From positions 1 through 64,000 of the forward strand of contig JAMPEY010000015.1 in assembly GCA_023664665.1 (NCBI GenBank): DNA of 64,000 nucleotides, given 5' to 3'. The notes under the pieces are model-generated. The model was given only the letters and a program-made list of their open reading frames with translations, had not been told where the DNA came from and did no database searches. Below are positions 29,537-38,237 of the stretch, piece after piece. The position numbers and the translations under genes were made by a program. Numbering within the stretch: the stretch's first letter is position 1; each line of letters begins with the position of its first letter. The DNA comes from Lachnoclostridium sp. (lineage in GTDB: Bacteria > Bacillota > Clostridia > Lachnospirales > Lachnospiraceae).

Positions 29537-30817
29537 ATGAACGGTATTATAATGACTCCGGATTCTACCTTTATTATAGGAGAAGTAGCGTGGGTATTAG
29601 GCAAGATTATGGAGGGAATCTTTAAAGTCATAGACATGATAGGGATTCCTAATATTGGACTTGCTATTATTTTATTTACTATTGTGGTAAATCTCTTGAT
29701 GCTGCCTTTGACTATCAAGCAGCAAAAGTTTTCTAAGCTTTCCGCGAAGATGAATCCGGAAATACAGGCAATTCAGGAAAAATACAAAAATAAAAAAGAT
29801 ACGGATTCTCAGATGGCACAAAATGCGGAAATACAGGCAGTTTACTCAAAGTACGGCGTTTCTCCTACCGGCAGTTGTTTGTATTTGTTGATTCAAATGC
29901 CTATTTTGTTTGCATTGTACAGGGTCGTATACGCAATCCCCGCTTATGTGGAAAAAGTAAAATTGGCGTTCTTTCCTTTGGTGGACAATATTATCGATAC
30001 CGAAGGCGCGGTAGAGTTAGTCAAGAATTTTACGAATTCCGCTATGTATGCAAAACGGTTCAGCAATTCTAATTTTGTTTTGGGAGAACATATCAGTTAT
30101 GTGCAGAATACTATAATTGATTGTTTAAACAGAGCTTCAACAGCTGATTTGTTAAGTATTTCCGAAAAATTTCCTTCTCTGGCGGAAAATGTTTCTTTAA
30201 CTATGACCAATCTTGGGAATTATAATAATTTTCTTGGACTTAACATTGGAAATTCTCCTTCTTATTTAATGAAGGAAGCGCTTTCAAACCATAATTATAT
30301 AATGGCAATCGCTGCTATTATTATACCTGTTTTATCTGCTACGACACAGTGGATTAATGTAAAGTTAATGCCTCAGCAGGATACCAGCCAGAATGAACAG
30401 GCAGCGGCAATGGCATCTTCCATGAAGACCATGAATATGATAATGCCTTTGATGTCCGCATGGTTTTGTTTTACTCTTCCTTCCGGTATGGGACTTTATT
30501 GGGTAGCCGGCAGTATTGTGAGAAGTATTCAACAGGTTGTCATCAATAAACATATTGACAAGATGGATTTTGAGGAAATTATTAAAAAGAATAAAGAAAA
30601 GAGCGCTAAGAAAGCACAGAAATATAAGGAACAACAAGAAAAATTAAACGCCTATGCCAATATGAATACAAAAAGTATTAAAAACAGGGCAAATATGTCT
30701 ACAGGAAATAATAATAATGTTGCAGACGAAACAAAAACAGTCCAAACTGCAAAACCCGGAAGTATGATGGCAAAAGCAAATAAAGTAAGTGAATATAACA
30801 GAAAAAATAATAAGTAA
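29537..30817 (+). CDS. yidC: Membrane protein insertase YidC/Oxa1/SpoIIIJ
   Basis: This 426-residue insertase has five membrane segments: a first at about 25-45 and the pairs around TGSCLYLLIQMPILFALYRVVY and near the C-terminus (GLYWVAGSIVRSIQQ). There is no lipoprotein cysteine at the N-terminus. A basic tail of about 80 residues could bind ribosomes, as in SpoIIIJ-like proteins. GGAGG lies seven bases before ATG. An extra loop of about 70 residues sits between helices 3 and 4. Confidence 0.96.
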   Translation: MNGIIMTPDSTFIIGEVAWVLGKIMEGIFKVIDMIGIPNIGLAIILFTIVVNLLMLPLTIKQQKFSKLSAKMNPEIQAIQEKYKNKKDTDSQMAQNAEIQAVYSKYGVSPTGSCLYLLIQMPILFALYRVVYAIPAYVEKVKLAFFPLVDNIIDTEGAVELVKNFTNSAMYAKRFSNSNFVLGEHISYVQNTIIDCLNRASTADLLSISEKFPSLAENVSLTMTNLGNYNNFLGLNIGNSPSYLMKEALSNHNYIMAIAAIIIPVLSATTQWINVKLMPQQDTSQNEQAAAMASSMKTMNMIMPLMSAWFCFTLPSGMGLYWVAGSIVRSIQQVVINKHIDKMDFEEIIKKNKEKSAKKAQKYKEQQEKLNAYANMNTKSIKNRANMSTGNNNNVADETKTVQTAKPGSMMAKANKVSEYNRKNNK

Positions 30818-30855
30818 CTAAAATATTAAGAGACAGCGCAGAAAGGGATGATAAT

Positions 30856-31554
30856 ATGGAATTTATTGAAGTATCTGCTAAGACGGTAAATGATGCGATT
30901 ACGGAAGCTTGTCAGAAACTTGGAGTTACCAGCGATAAGCTTTATTATGAGGTAATTGAGGAAGGTTCCAGCGGATTTTTGGGTATAGGTTCCAAGCTTG
31001 CCATAATCAAAGCAGCCAAAAAATACAGTGTGGAAGATAATGCAAAGGACTTTTTAAATAATGTATTTGCAGCAATGAAGCTGACAGTAACTATTGATAT
31101 CAAGTATGATGAACAGGAACATTCCATGGATGTGGAATTGAACGGCGACGATATGGGAGTCCTGATCGGTAAAAGAGGACAAACTCTGGATTCCCTGCAG
31201 TATCTCTTATCTTTGGTAGTAAATAAAGATGTAGAAGAATATGTGCGTGTGAAAGTAGATACGGAAAATTACCGTCAGAGAAGAAAGGAAACTTTGGAAA
31301 ATCTGGCAAAGAATATCGCTTATAAGGTAAAGAGAAACAGAAAGCCTATATCGCTTGAGCCTATGAATCCTTATGAGAGACGAATCATACACTCTACTCT
31401 GCAAAATGATAAATATGTGACTACCCACAGCGAGGGGGACGAACCTTTCAGAAGAATTGTAGTTACCTTAAGGCGGGAGAACAGGGACTTTAAGGATAGC
31501 AGAGATTATAGGGAAAATAGGGAATACAGAAAGAGACAGGATATGAAATCCTAA
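30856..31554 (+). CDS. jag: Jag/KhpB RNA-binding protein
   Basis: This 232-residue protein has the Jag N-domain (about 1-50, EVSAKTVNDAI and GFLGIGSKLA), a KH domain with GVLIGKRGQTLDSLQYLL, and an R3H domain (NPYERRIIHSTLQNDKYVTTHS). KhpB binds RNA with KhpA and influences cell division and envelope synthesis. It follows yidC after 38 bases. The C-terminus is very rich in Arg, Asp and Tyr. Confidence 0.95.
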   Translation: MEFIEVSAKTVNDAITEACQKLGVTSDKLYYEVIEEGSSGFLGIGSKLAIIKAAKKYSVEDNAKDFLNNVFAAMKLTVTIDIKYDEQEHSMDVELNGDDMGVLIGKRGQTLDSLQYLLSLVVNKDVEEYVRVKVDTENYRQRRKETLENLAKNIAYKVKRNRKPISLEPMNPYERRIIHSTLQNDKYVTTHSEGDEPFRRIVVTLRRENRDFKDSRDYRENREYRKRQDMKS

Positions 31555-31574
31555 ATGAAATCAATAGCTTATGA

Positions 31575-31629
31575 AACCGGATATTATGATATAATTTTGA
31601 TTATATAATTCATATATCCGGTTTTTTAT
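31575..31629 (+). terminator. Terminator after jag
   Basis: AACCGGATAT and ATATCCGGTT form a stem with mostly pairing AT-rich inner arms, followed by six T. It ends the yidC-jag transcript before mnmE. Confidence 0.85.
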
Positions 31630-31658
31630 AAGTATATGTAGTGGAAATGAGGAATTAT

Positions 31659-33191
31659 ATGAAAACGGATACCATAGCTGCCATAGCGACCGCGTTGTCG
31701 GACTCCGGTATAGGAATCATCCGTATCAGCGGCAGGGAAGCAATTTCTGTGGCGGACAGGATTTTCAGAAATAAATACGGACAGAAAAAATTGGGCAGTG
31801 TAAAAAGCCACACCATTCATTATGGGTATATTTTGGTTCCTTTCGGGTCTGGTGAAACAGATGGGAAGGAAAAGGAGGATAGCATTTGGAAAAATTTTAT
31901 AATAGACGAAGTTATGGTTTCCGTGATGAAATCCCCAAACAGCTATACCACAGAGGATACTGTGGAAATTAACTGCCACGGCGGTATTCTGGTAATGCAA
32001 AAGATTTTAGAAGCAGTATTAAAATCGGGCGCAAGAATGGCAGAACCGGGAGAATTTACAAAAAGGGCATTTTTAAACGGAAGAATTGATTTGTCCAAAG
32101 CGGAAGCGGTTATGGATGTAATTTCCTCCCAAAATGAATTTGCTTTAAAGTCTTCCGTGAATCAATTGAAAGGAAATTTATATGAAAAAATCAAGAGTTT
32201 CAGGGAAGAGATTCTTTATGAGATTGCTTTTATAGAATCGGCACTGGATGACCCGGAGCATATCAGTCTGGAAGGATATTCCGAAAAGCTGCTTTTAAAA
32301 GTGGAAAATCTGCTTGATAAAATAGGAAAACTCTTAGAAACCGCGGAAAACGGTAAACTTTTAAGGGAAGGGATTGCAACGGTAATTGTGGGAAAGCCAA
32401 ATGCAGGAAAATCTTCTCTATTAAATCTGTTGGTTGGGGAAGAAAGAGCCATTGTCACGGATGTAGCGGGCACCACCAGAGATATTCTGGAAGAACATAT
32501 CCAAATTCATGGTATCGGGTTGAATGTGGTTGATACTGCAGGAATCAGAAATACGAACGATACCGTGGAAAAGATAGGAGTTGACCGGGCAAAAAAATAT
32601 GCGGAGGATGCGGATTTAATTGTATATGTGGTAGATGCTTCCGTGGAGTTGAATGAGAATGACAGAGACATTATGTCCTTAATTTATGACAAGAATGTCA
32701 TGGTTTTATTAAACAAAACAGATCTGGATGCTGTAGTGACGGAAGAAAGTATTTTAGAGATGATTGAGGAGATAGAAAGTGAAAGGCTACTTTCTAATGG
32801 AAAATCGGAATCGGAAAGTAAAGAACAATATTTAAAAAAAGAAGATAATGTTGGAAATAGCTGTCTGAAAAATATTAATATTATCCGGACTTCCACCAAG
32901 GAAAATACAGGGATTGATGATTTTGAAAATGTAATAAAGGAAATGTTTTTTAAGGGTGAGCTTCAAAATAATAATGAAATCGTCATTACAAATATGCGGC
33001 ACAAAGAAGCGCTTTTGTCAGCTTTTGAAAGTTTAAAAATGGTGAAAAAGAGTATCAATGACGGAATAGAAGAGGATTTCTATTCCATTGACTTAATGAG
33101 TGCATACGCAGAACTGGGAAAAATCATCGGAGAACAAGTGGGGGATGATTTGGTGGAAGAAATCTTTTCTAAGTTTTGTATGGGAAAATAG
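31659..33191 (+). CDS. mnmE: tRNA uridine-5-carboxymethylaminomethyl modification GTPase MnmE
   Basis: MnmE forms a complex with MnmG that modifies wobble uridine 34. It has the tetrahydrofolate-binding N-domain (DTIAAIATALSDSGIGIIRI), the G domain with GKPNAGKSSLLN, DVAGTTRD and NKTD, and the C-terminal catalytic FCMGK. At 510 residues it is longer than the usual 460. The excess includes an acidic, Ser/Lys-rich insertion in the G domain after NKTD (around ERLLSNGKSESESKEQYLKK) and about 15 residues early on. I chose the ATG after GAGG, six codons downstream of the first. Confidence 0.96.
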   Translation: MKTDTIAAIATALSDSGIGIIRISGREAISVADRIFRNKYGQKKLGSVKSHTIHYGYILVPFGSGETDGKEKEDSIWKNFIIDEVMVSVMKSPNSYTTEDTVEINCHGGILVMQKILEAVLKSGARMAEPGEFTKRAFLNGRIDLSKAEAVMDVISSQNEFALKSSVNQLKGNLYEKIKSFREEILYEIAFIESALDDPEHISLEGYSEKLLLKVENLLDKIGKLLETAENGKLLREGIATVIVGKPNAGKSSLLNLLVGEERAIVTDVAGTTRDILEEHIQIHGIGLNVVDTAGIRNTNDTVEKIGVDRAKKYAEDADLIVYVVDASVELNENDRDIMSLIYDKNVMVLLNKTDLDAVVTEESILEMIEEIESERLLSNGKSESESKEQYLKKEDNVGNSCLKNINIIRTSTKENTGIDDFENVIKEMFFKGELQNNNEIVITNMRHKEALLSAFESLKMVKKSINDGIEEDFYSIDLMSAYAELGKIIGEQVGDDLVEEIFSKFCMGK

Positions 33192-33296
33192 CGTGAAGAG
33201 ATTTTATAAGACATCTTTAAAACACTGCCTAAGAAAATCTAAAATTTTACGCCAGGATAAAGTTGATAAAAAAGAATTTTAAAAGGGAGCATACAA

Positions 33297-35333
33297 ATGA
33301 CTGAGATACGGGAAAAAGTAGATGTTTGTGTGGTAGGCGCGGGACATGCTGGCTGCGAGGCGGCTCTTGCCTGTGCGAGGCTTGGGCTTGAAACGGTGAT
33401 TTTTACGGTCAGCGTGGACAGCATTGCTTTAATGCCCTGCAATCCCAATATAGGAGGTTCTTCCAAGGGTCATCTGGTAAGGGAATTGGATGCTCTCGGG
33501 GGCGAAATGGGCAAAAATATCGATAAGACTTTTATTCAATCGAAAATGTTAAATATGTCCAAAGGTCCTGCCGTTCATTCCCTGCGTGCTCAGGCAGACA
33601 AGGCGGAATATTCCCGTGCTATGCGCCGGGTTTTAGAAAATCAGGAACATTTGACTATAAAGCAGGCGGAAGTGTGTGAGCTGTTGTGGGAGGAAGAAAC
33701 TCTCACTGATAGTAAACTTTCAAACTCTTTATCGTTAGAATCGGTACAGGTAAAAGAAATAGATAAGATTAAAGGAGAAGATGTAAAAAAAGAAAATGTT
33801 ATAATAGGGAATAAGAAAATAACAGGCGTAAAAACTTTCACGGGCGCCATTTACGAATGCAAAGCAGTGATTCTCTGCACCGGAACTTATCTGCGCGCCA
33901 GATGTCTGTGTGGGGAAACCATTACTTATACCGGTCCAAACGGACTGCAGGCGGCGAATCATCTGCCGGATTCTCTGAAAGAAATGGGAATTGAGCTGCG
34001 CCGTTTTAAGACGGGTACTCCTGCCAGAATGGATAAGAGGAGCATTGATTTTTCAAAGATGGAGGAACAGCTTGGGGATGAGAGAATTATACCCTTTTCT
34101 TTTTCCACAGACCCTGACTCCATTCAGAAGGAACAGGTTTCCTGCTGGCTTACCTACACCAATGAAAAAACTCATGAAATTATCAGAAATAATCTGGACC
34201 GTTCCCCTATTTATGCGGGAATTATAGAAGGGACAGGACCCAGATATTGTCCTTCCATAGAGGATAAAGTAGTCAAATTTGCGGATAAGGAAAGGCATCA
34301 GGTGTTTATTGAGCCGGAAGGACTTTATACCAATGAAATGTATTTGAGCGGTATGTCTTCTTCTCTGCCGGAAGATGTACAGCTTGCCATGTACCGCACT
34401 GTCCCCGGTCTGGAGAATTGTAAGATGGTGCGCAATGCCTATGCCATTGAATACGATTGCATCAATGCAAAACAACTCTATCCTTCTCTGGAATTTAAAA
34501 ATGTGAAGGGGCTTTTTGCAGGAGGCCAGTTTAACGGAAGCAGCGGTTATGAGGAGGCAGCGGCACAGGGATTGATTGCCGGGATTAATGCCGCAATGTC
34601 GATTTTTGGAAAGGAGCCTTTAATTTTAGACCGTTCGGAAAGTTATATTGGTGTGCTCATTGATGATTTGGTCACAAAGGATAACAGAGAACCATACCGG
34701 ATGATGACTTCCCGGGCAGAATACCGTCTGCTTCTCAGACAAGATAATGCAGATTTAAGGCTTCGCAAAAAGGGATATGAGGTGGGTCTTATCTCCAAGG
34801 AAGAATATGATGCCTTGCTGGTAAAAGAAAATTTGATACATCAGGAAATTAATCGTTTGAAAAATACGGTTGTGGGAGCGGGAAAAGAAATTCAGGATTT
34901 TTTGGAATCCTGTGGAAGTGCTACTTTAAAGACAGCAGCAAGTCTGGCGGAATTAATCTGCCGACCGGAGCTTAGTTATGAAAGAATTGCTCCCATAGAT
35001 GTGGATAGAAAAGACTTTTCCGTGAAATTGTGTGGAAAAGAATCCCTGCCCTTAGATGTGATTGAGCAAGTGGAAATAGAGATTAAATATGAGGGTTACA
35101 TCGCAAGGCAGTTAAGACAGGTAGAACAATTTAAAAAGATGGAAAGAAAAAAGATTCCTGCGGATTTGGATTATGATGAGGTTCCTTCCCTGCGTATTGA
35201 GGCACGGCAGAAGTTGAAAGAATTTCATCCTATATCGGTGGGACAGGCTTCCCGGATATCAGGAGTTTCCCCTGCGGATGTTTCCGTGCTTTTGGTTTAT
35301 CTGGAGCATTTTCGTGGAAATCATGGGGGCTGA
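33297..35333 (+). CDS. mnmG: tRNA uridine-5-carboxymethylaminomethyl modification enzyme MnmG
   Basis: MnmG (678 residues) is the FAD- and NADH-dependent partner of MnmE. It has the FAD motif [12 protein letters not shown] at about 15-26, the CNPNIGG motif, and the C-terminal helical MnmE-binding domain. About 35-40 extra residues, charged and Ser/Lys-rich (around [20 protein letters not shown]), interrupt the FAD domain near residue 140-180. GGGAG lies before ATG. It follows mnmE by about 100 bases. Confidence 0.97.
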   Translation: MTEIREKVDVCVVGAGHAGCEAALACARLGLETVIFTVSVDSIALMPCNPNIGGSSKGHLVRELDALGGEMGKNIDKTFIQSKMLNMSKGPAVHSLRAQADKAEYSRAMRRVLENQEHLTIKQAEVCELLWEEETLTDSKLSNSLSLESVQVKEIDKIKGEDVKKENVIIGNKKITGVKTFTGAIYECKAVILCTGTYLRARCLCGETITYTGPNGLQAANHLPDSLKEMGIELRRFKTGTPARMDKRSIDFSKMEEQLGDERIIPFSFSTDPDSIQKEQVSCWLTYTNEKTHEIIRNNLDRSPIYAGIIEGTGPRYCPSIEDKVVKFADKERHQVFIEPEGLYTNEMYLSGMSSSLPEDVQLAMYRTVPGLENCKMVRNAYAIEYDCINAKQLYPSLEFKNVKGLFAGGQFNGSSGYEEAAAQGLIAGINAAMSIFGKEPLILDRSESYIGVLIDDLVTKDNREPYRMMTSRAEYRLLLRQDNADLRLRKKGYEVGLISKEEYDALLVKENLIHQEINRLKNTVVGAGKEIQDFLESCGSATLKTAASLAELICRPELSYERIAPIDVDRKDFSVKLCGKESLPLDVIEQVEIEIKYEGYIARQLRQVEQFKKMERKKIPADLDYDEVPSLRIEARQKLKEFHPISVGQASRISGVSPADVSVLLVYLEHFRGNHGG

Positions 35334-35356
35334 TAAGGATGGAATGTGTGTGGAAG

Positions 35357-35385
35357 TTGTGTATTTGTGAAAAGCGAGTTATAAT
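35357..35385 (+). promoter_or_regulatory. Promoter of the acetyltransferase gene, shared type
   Basis: TTGTGT, 17 bases, TATAAT. The spacer end AAAAGCGAGT and the following -GTATTTA are nearly identical to a promoter at 59044-59072, and a third at 37001-37029 shares GCAAGC-TATAAT. Confidence 0.7.
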
Positions 35386-35422
35386 TGTATTTACAAACCG
35401 AAACTTGGAGAGATGAATTAGA

Positions 35423-35932
35423 ATGGATTTCAGATTAGCAGTTATGCAAGACTTATTGAAGATTAAATTTGTATATAAGAACATAATCGAAAAAATGAAT
35501 AGAGAACAGATACAAATATGGGATGATATTTATCCTTGTGAGTTTTTTGCTAAGGATATTAGAAACAATTGCCTTTATGTCTTGCTTGATAATGATGATA
35601 TTGTTTCTGCATTTGTTTTGTGTGATACAAACTCAGGCGAAAAATCCATAGAATGGCAAGATAACCAATGTAGAGTATTGTATTTGGATCGTTTAGGAGT
35701 AAATGTAAATTACACCAGAATGGGAATAGGCAGTTTCATGCTCGAAAAGGCGAAGGAAACTGCAAAAAAATTAGGTGCTGCATATTTACGGCTTTTCGTT
35801 GTAGACATAAATGAGCCTGCCATTCAACTATATATTAAGAATGGTTTTATAAAAGGAAATGGTATTTATGACGAAGTCATAGATGATGACCTTGTTTTGC
35901 ATGAGTATGGATTTGAAGTGGCACTTTTTTAA
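35423..35932 (+). CDS. GNAT-family N-acetyltransferase
   Basis: This 169-residue protein has a GNAT fold with the acetyl-CoA-binding region YTRMGIGSFMLEKAKETAKKLG and the C-terminal EPAIQLYIKNGFIKGNGIYDE. The substrate is unknown. It lies between mnmG and rsmG, which are usually adjacent, and has its own promoter, so it is an insertion with the small membrane protein that follows. GGAG precedes the ATG by a rather long 12 bases. Confidence 0.88.
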   Translation: MDFRLAVMQDLLKIKFVYKNIIEKMNREQIQIWDDIYPCEFFAKDIRNNCLYVLLDNDDIVSAFVLCDTNSGEKSIEWQDNQCRVLYLDRLGVNVNYTRMGIGSFMLEKAKETAKKLGAAYLRLFVVDINEPAIQLYIKNGFIKGNGIYDEVIDDDLVLHEYGFEVALF

Positions 35933-35986
35933 GAGTACAATTAAGATATTAAATTTTTCAAAAAAAGAAAGGAAGTTAGGGTTATT

Positions 35987-36178
35987 ATGGGAAACATTGA
36001 AAGGAATTTTACTTCAGCGATTGTATTTATTATAGCAGGTATTGGTTTTATGGCGATGGCATTATGTCAAGATTCAATGATATTAAAATGTCTTTTTGGT
36101 GCGACTGGTGTTATCGACTTGATTGCTGGCATTCGAGGGCTCTGTATTTATATTAAGGCTAAGAAAGAAGAAGGATAA
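35987..36178 (+). CDS. Small two-helix membrane protein, unknown
   Basis: The 63-residue product has two hydrophobic segments (about 10-27 and 32-53) with a charged tail (KAKKEEG). I do not recognise a family. The start region AGAAAGG...GGGTTATTATG resembles those of several genes far to the right (around 49463, 53842 and 59744). The rsmG ATG follows immediately after its stop codon. Confidence 0.6.
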   Translation: MGNIERNFTSAIVFIIAGIGFMAMALCQDSMILKCLFGATGVIDLIAGIRGLCIYIKAKKEEG

Positions 36179-36943
36179 ATGGATATTCTTAACAATATAA
36201 TGAATAGCACAGAATATAAAAAAAATTATGATACAATACAGTTTCTGAAAGATGCTGAAAATCTAGGCATAAATCTAACCGATTATCAAATTCAGCAGTT
36301 CCTTACCTATTATGAAATGCTGGTGGAGTGGAATGAGGTTATGAATTTGACAGCCATAACTGATTATGATGATGTGATGAAAAAGCATTTTATAGACAGT
36401 CTTTCCTTGGTGAAGGCTTATGATGTGTCGCAAAAGAAAACGGTTATTGATGTAGGTACGGGTGCGGGGTTTCCGGGACTTGCCCTTAAAATTGCCTTTC
36501 CGAATCTCAAGATTACGCTGCTGGATTCTTTGAATAAGAGGATTCAATTTTTGAATGAAGTGATAAAAGAGCTGAATTTATCGGATGTGGAAACCATTCA
36601 CGGAAGGGCGGAGGATTTCGCCAGACCGGAGAAATTCAGAGAGAAGTTTGATTTGTGTGTGTCCCGGGCAGTGGCGAATCTGTCCGTTTTATCGGAATAT
36701 TGTCTACCTTTTGTAAAGACAGGCGGCGAATTTATTTCTTATAAGTCAGAAAAAGTTGCGGAAGAAATGGATGGGGCGCAAAAAGCGATTTCTCTTCTGG
36801 GGGGAAAGATAAAAAATCAAGTGGAATTTCAACTTCCGGATTCTGATATTTATCGAAATTTATTTGTGATTGAGAAGGTGAAAAGTACCCCGAAAAAATA
36901 TCCCCGGAAGGCTGGGCTACCTTCTAGGGAGCCGCTGGGTTGA
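36179..36943 (+). CDS. rsmG: 16S rRNA (guanine527-N7) methyltransferase RsmG
   Basis: RsmG (254 residues) methylates G527 of 16S rRNA with S-adenosylmethionine; its loss gives low-level streptomycin resistance. Visible are the N-terminal helices (YQIQQFLTYYEMLVEWNEVMNLTAI), motif I DVGTGAGFPGLALK and the SRAVANLSVLSEYCLPFVK region. The ATG lies directly after the preceding stop with AAGGAT upstream. parA normally follows soon after in Clostridia; here it is 11 kb away. Confidence 0.96.
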   Translation: MDILNNIMNSTEYKKNYDTIQFLKDAENLGINLTDYQIQQFLTYYEMLVEWNEVMNLTAITDYDDVMKKHFIDSLSLVKAYDVSQKKTVIDVGTGAGFPGLALKIAFPNLKITLLDSLNKRIQFLNEVIKELNLSDVETIHGRAEDFARPEKFREKFDLCVSRAVANLSVLSEYCLPFVKTGGEFISYKSEKVAEEMDGAQKAISLLGGKIKNQVEFQLPDSDIYRNLFVIEKVKSTPKKYPRKAGLPSREPLG

Positions 36944-37000
36944 GATATTATACTATACTACTATAACACAAGATTCATTATAAAATGGCGTCTTAGAATA

Positions 37001-37029
37001 TTGATTTATTTATATGGGCAAGCTATAAT
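37001..37029 (+). promoter_or_regulatory. Promoter of the zinc-ribbon protein gene
   Basis: TTGATT, 17 bases, TATAAT. The GCAAGC before the -10 resembles two other promoters in the window (35357 and 59044). Confidence 0.6.
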
Positions 37030-37065
37030 TGGTTCAACAAATGGAAAATTTGATGGAGATACAAT

Positions 37066-37587
37066 ATGAGATTATTTGGCAAAATTGGAGATAATCCACT
37101 CAACGAATACAACACTTGTCCCACATGCGGATGTAAAACTATTCATAAACAAGAGAATGGTAAATATAATCAAATCACAGATGGAATGTTTTGTGAAAAA
37201 TGTCAGGAATGGGTTATTGTGACAAGTTACAGCAAGTTAAGTCTGGACAAAACACATTATAAACTGACTTTTTCTCTGCAAGATGCCAGTAAAAGAGCCA
37301 GGCATGAAATTCTTGCCATGTGTAGTGGCTATTTGACACAACAACAGTTGACCGAAGAAAATATATCTATTACCGATAACGCCGAGTCTATTGAAGGAAT
37401 TATCCAAAGACTGAAAGGCTTTGATGTGGCTTATGAGGTAACGCCGCCTTTTCCTTACGAAGTTAAAGGCTGGGACGGATTTATGGACAGGAACTTTCTG
37501 GAAGAACTGGCAAAAAATAATCCTGGATTAGACATTGACGGCATCTTACGAGAGCAAATGGAAAACATAAAGAAATATGAGGATTAA
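37066..37587 (+). CDS. Zinc-ribbon protein of unknown function
   Basis: The 173-residue product has CPTCGC at about 18-23 and CEKC around 43-46, a likely zinc ribbon. A soluble helical part follows, with a Pro/Phe-rich stretch (YEVTPPFPYEVKGWDG) and an acidic end. It is probably cytoplasmic. I recognise no family. It opens the block between rsmG and parA, and has its own TATAAT promoter. It may be one of the immunity-like proteins of this block, but there is no direct evidence. Confidence 0.55.
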   Translation: MRLFGKIGDNPLNEYNTCPTCGCKTIHKQENGKYNQITDGMFCEKCQEWVIVTSYSKLSLDKTHYKLTFSLQDASKRARHEILAMCSGYLTQQQLTEENISITDNAESIEGIIQRLKGFDVAYEVTPPFPYEVKGWDGFMDRNFLEELAKNNPGLDIDGILREQMENIKKYED

Positions 37588-37748
37588 ATTTTCTGCTTTG
37601 TCTGGTATAAAAATTGGTGTACAACCCTGTTGTGAAAGGCAGGATTTTTTAGGGTGGTTTGAGTTATGGCTGGATTATCAAGGAGAAACGGACTATTTCA
37701 AGGATTATGTCTATAAGTAAAAATAGGAAATTTAAAGGGGAAAATAAT

Positions 37749-37994
37749 TTGAAAGAATTAGAAGAAAACAAAAATCTTCAGAGCGTGGAGGATTTGACAA
37801 AAAGGGAGTTAGAGATATTGCTTCAGATATCTCATGGAATGTCCAATAAAGAAATCGGCGCCAACCTTGATATCACGGAGCGCACCGTGAAAAATCATGC
37901 TTCCAATCTTTTTCGGAAAATCGGTGTGGCGGACAGAACCCAGGCGGCTTTGTTTGCGATTAAAAACGGGCTGGTATCAATGGAAGATATATGA
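37749..37994 (+). CDS. LuxR/GerE-type helix-turn-helix regulator, HTH domain only
   Basis: This 81-residue protein consists mainly of a GerE HTH (LTKRELEILLQISHGMSNKE, then TERTVKNHASNLFRKIGVADR). There is no receiver or other sensor domain, so it resembles a stand-alone DNA-binding domain or a remnant of a longer regulator. The TTG start after AAAGGGG is the best supported; the frame is open further upstream, where an ATG at 37707 lacks a good site. It may control neighbouring genes such as the MFS exporter. Confidence 0.7.
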   Translation: MKELEENKNLQSVEDLTKRELEILLQISHGMSNKEIGANLDITERTVKNHASNLFRKIGVADRTQAALFAIKNGLVSMEDI

Positions 37995-38079
37995 TAGAAT
38001 ATTATAAAATTCTTGGAAATAGTTGAGAAGAAAGCCGAAAAGCTTTTGTGGGTTAATTTCTATAGAGGAGGTGGGGCAT

Positions 38080-38160
38080 ATGTTATGCTATATGGTGATT
38101 GATTTAAGCTGCAAACTCTGTACAAGGTCTGATGATAAGGCGATGCTTGTACAGAGATAA
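38080..38160 (+). CDS. Candidate leader peptide upstream of the MFS exporter
   Basis: A 26-codon frame (begins MLCYMVIDLSCKLC, ends MLVQR) has an excellent GGAGGTGG ribosome-binding site. Its second half contains an 11-base perfect inverted repeat (CTCTGTACAAG, 38116-38126; CTTGTACAGAG, 38146-38156). An alternative pairing AGGCGA (38138) with TCGCCT (38166) overlaps it. A strong start site, a short peptide and alternative hairpins before an exporter gene fit translational attenuation as for erm and mef genes. It is not proven to be translated. Confidence 0.55.
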   Translation: MLCYMVIDLSCKLCTRSDDKAMLVQR

Positions 38161-38237
38161 ATTTTTCGCCTGACATTGGATTTTGTACTTACCTATTCTG
38201 AGGTTTGAAAATATAAGAATAGATTGGAGAAAATTCA

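Noticed and set aside
35423..35932. Considered as ribosomal-protein acetyltransferase RimI of the tsaB-rimI-tsaD operon
   Set aside because: No tsa genes are nearby and the sequence lacks a convincing RimI pattern, so only the GNAT family is given.
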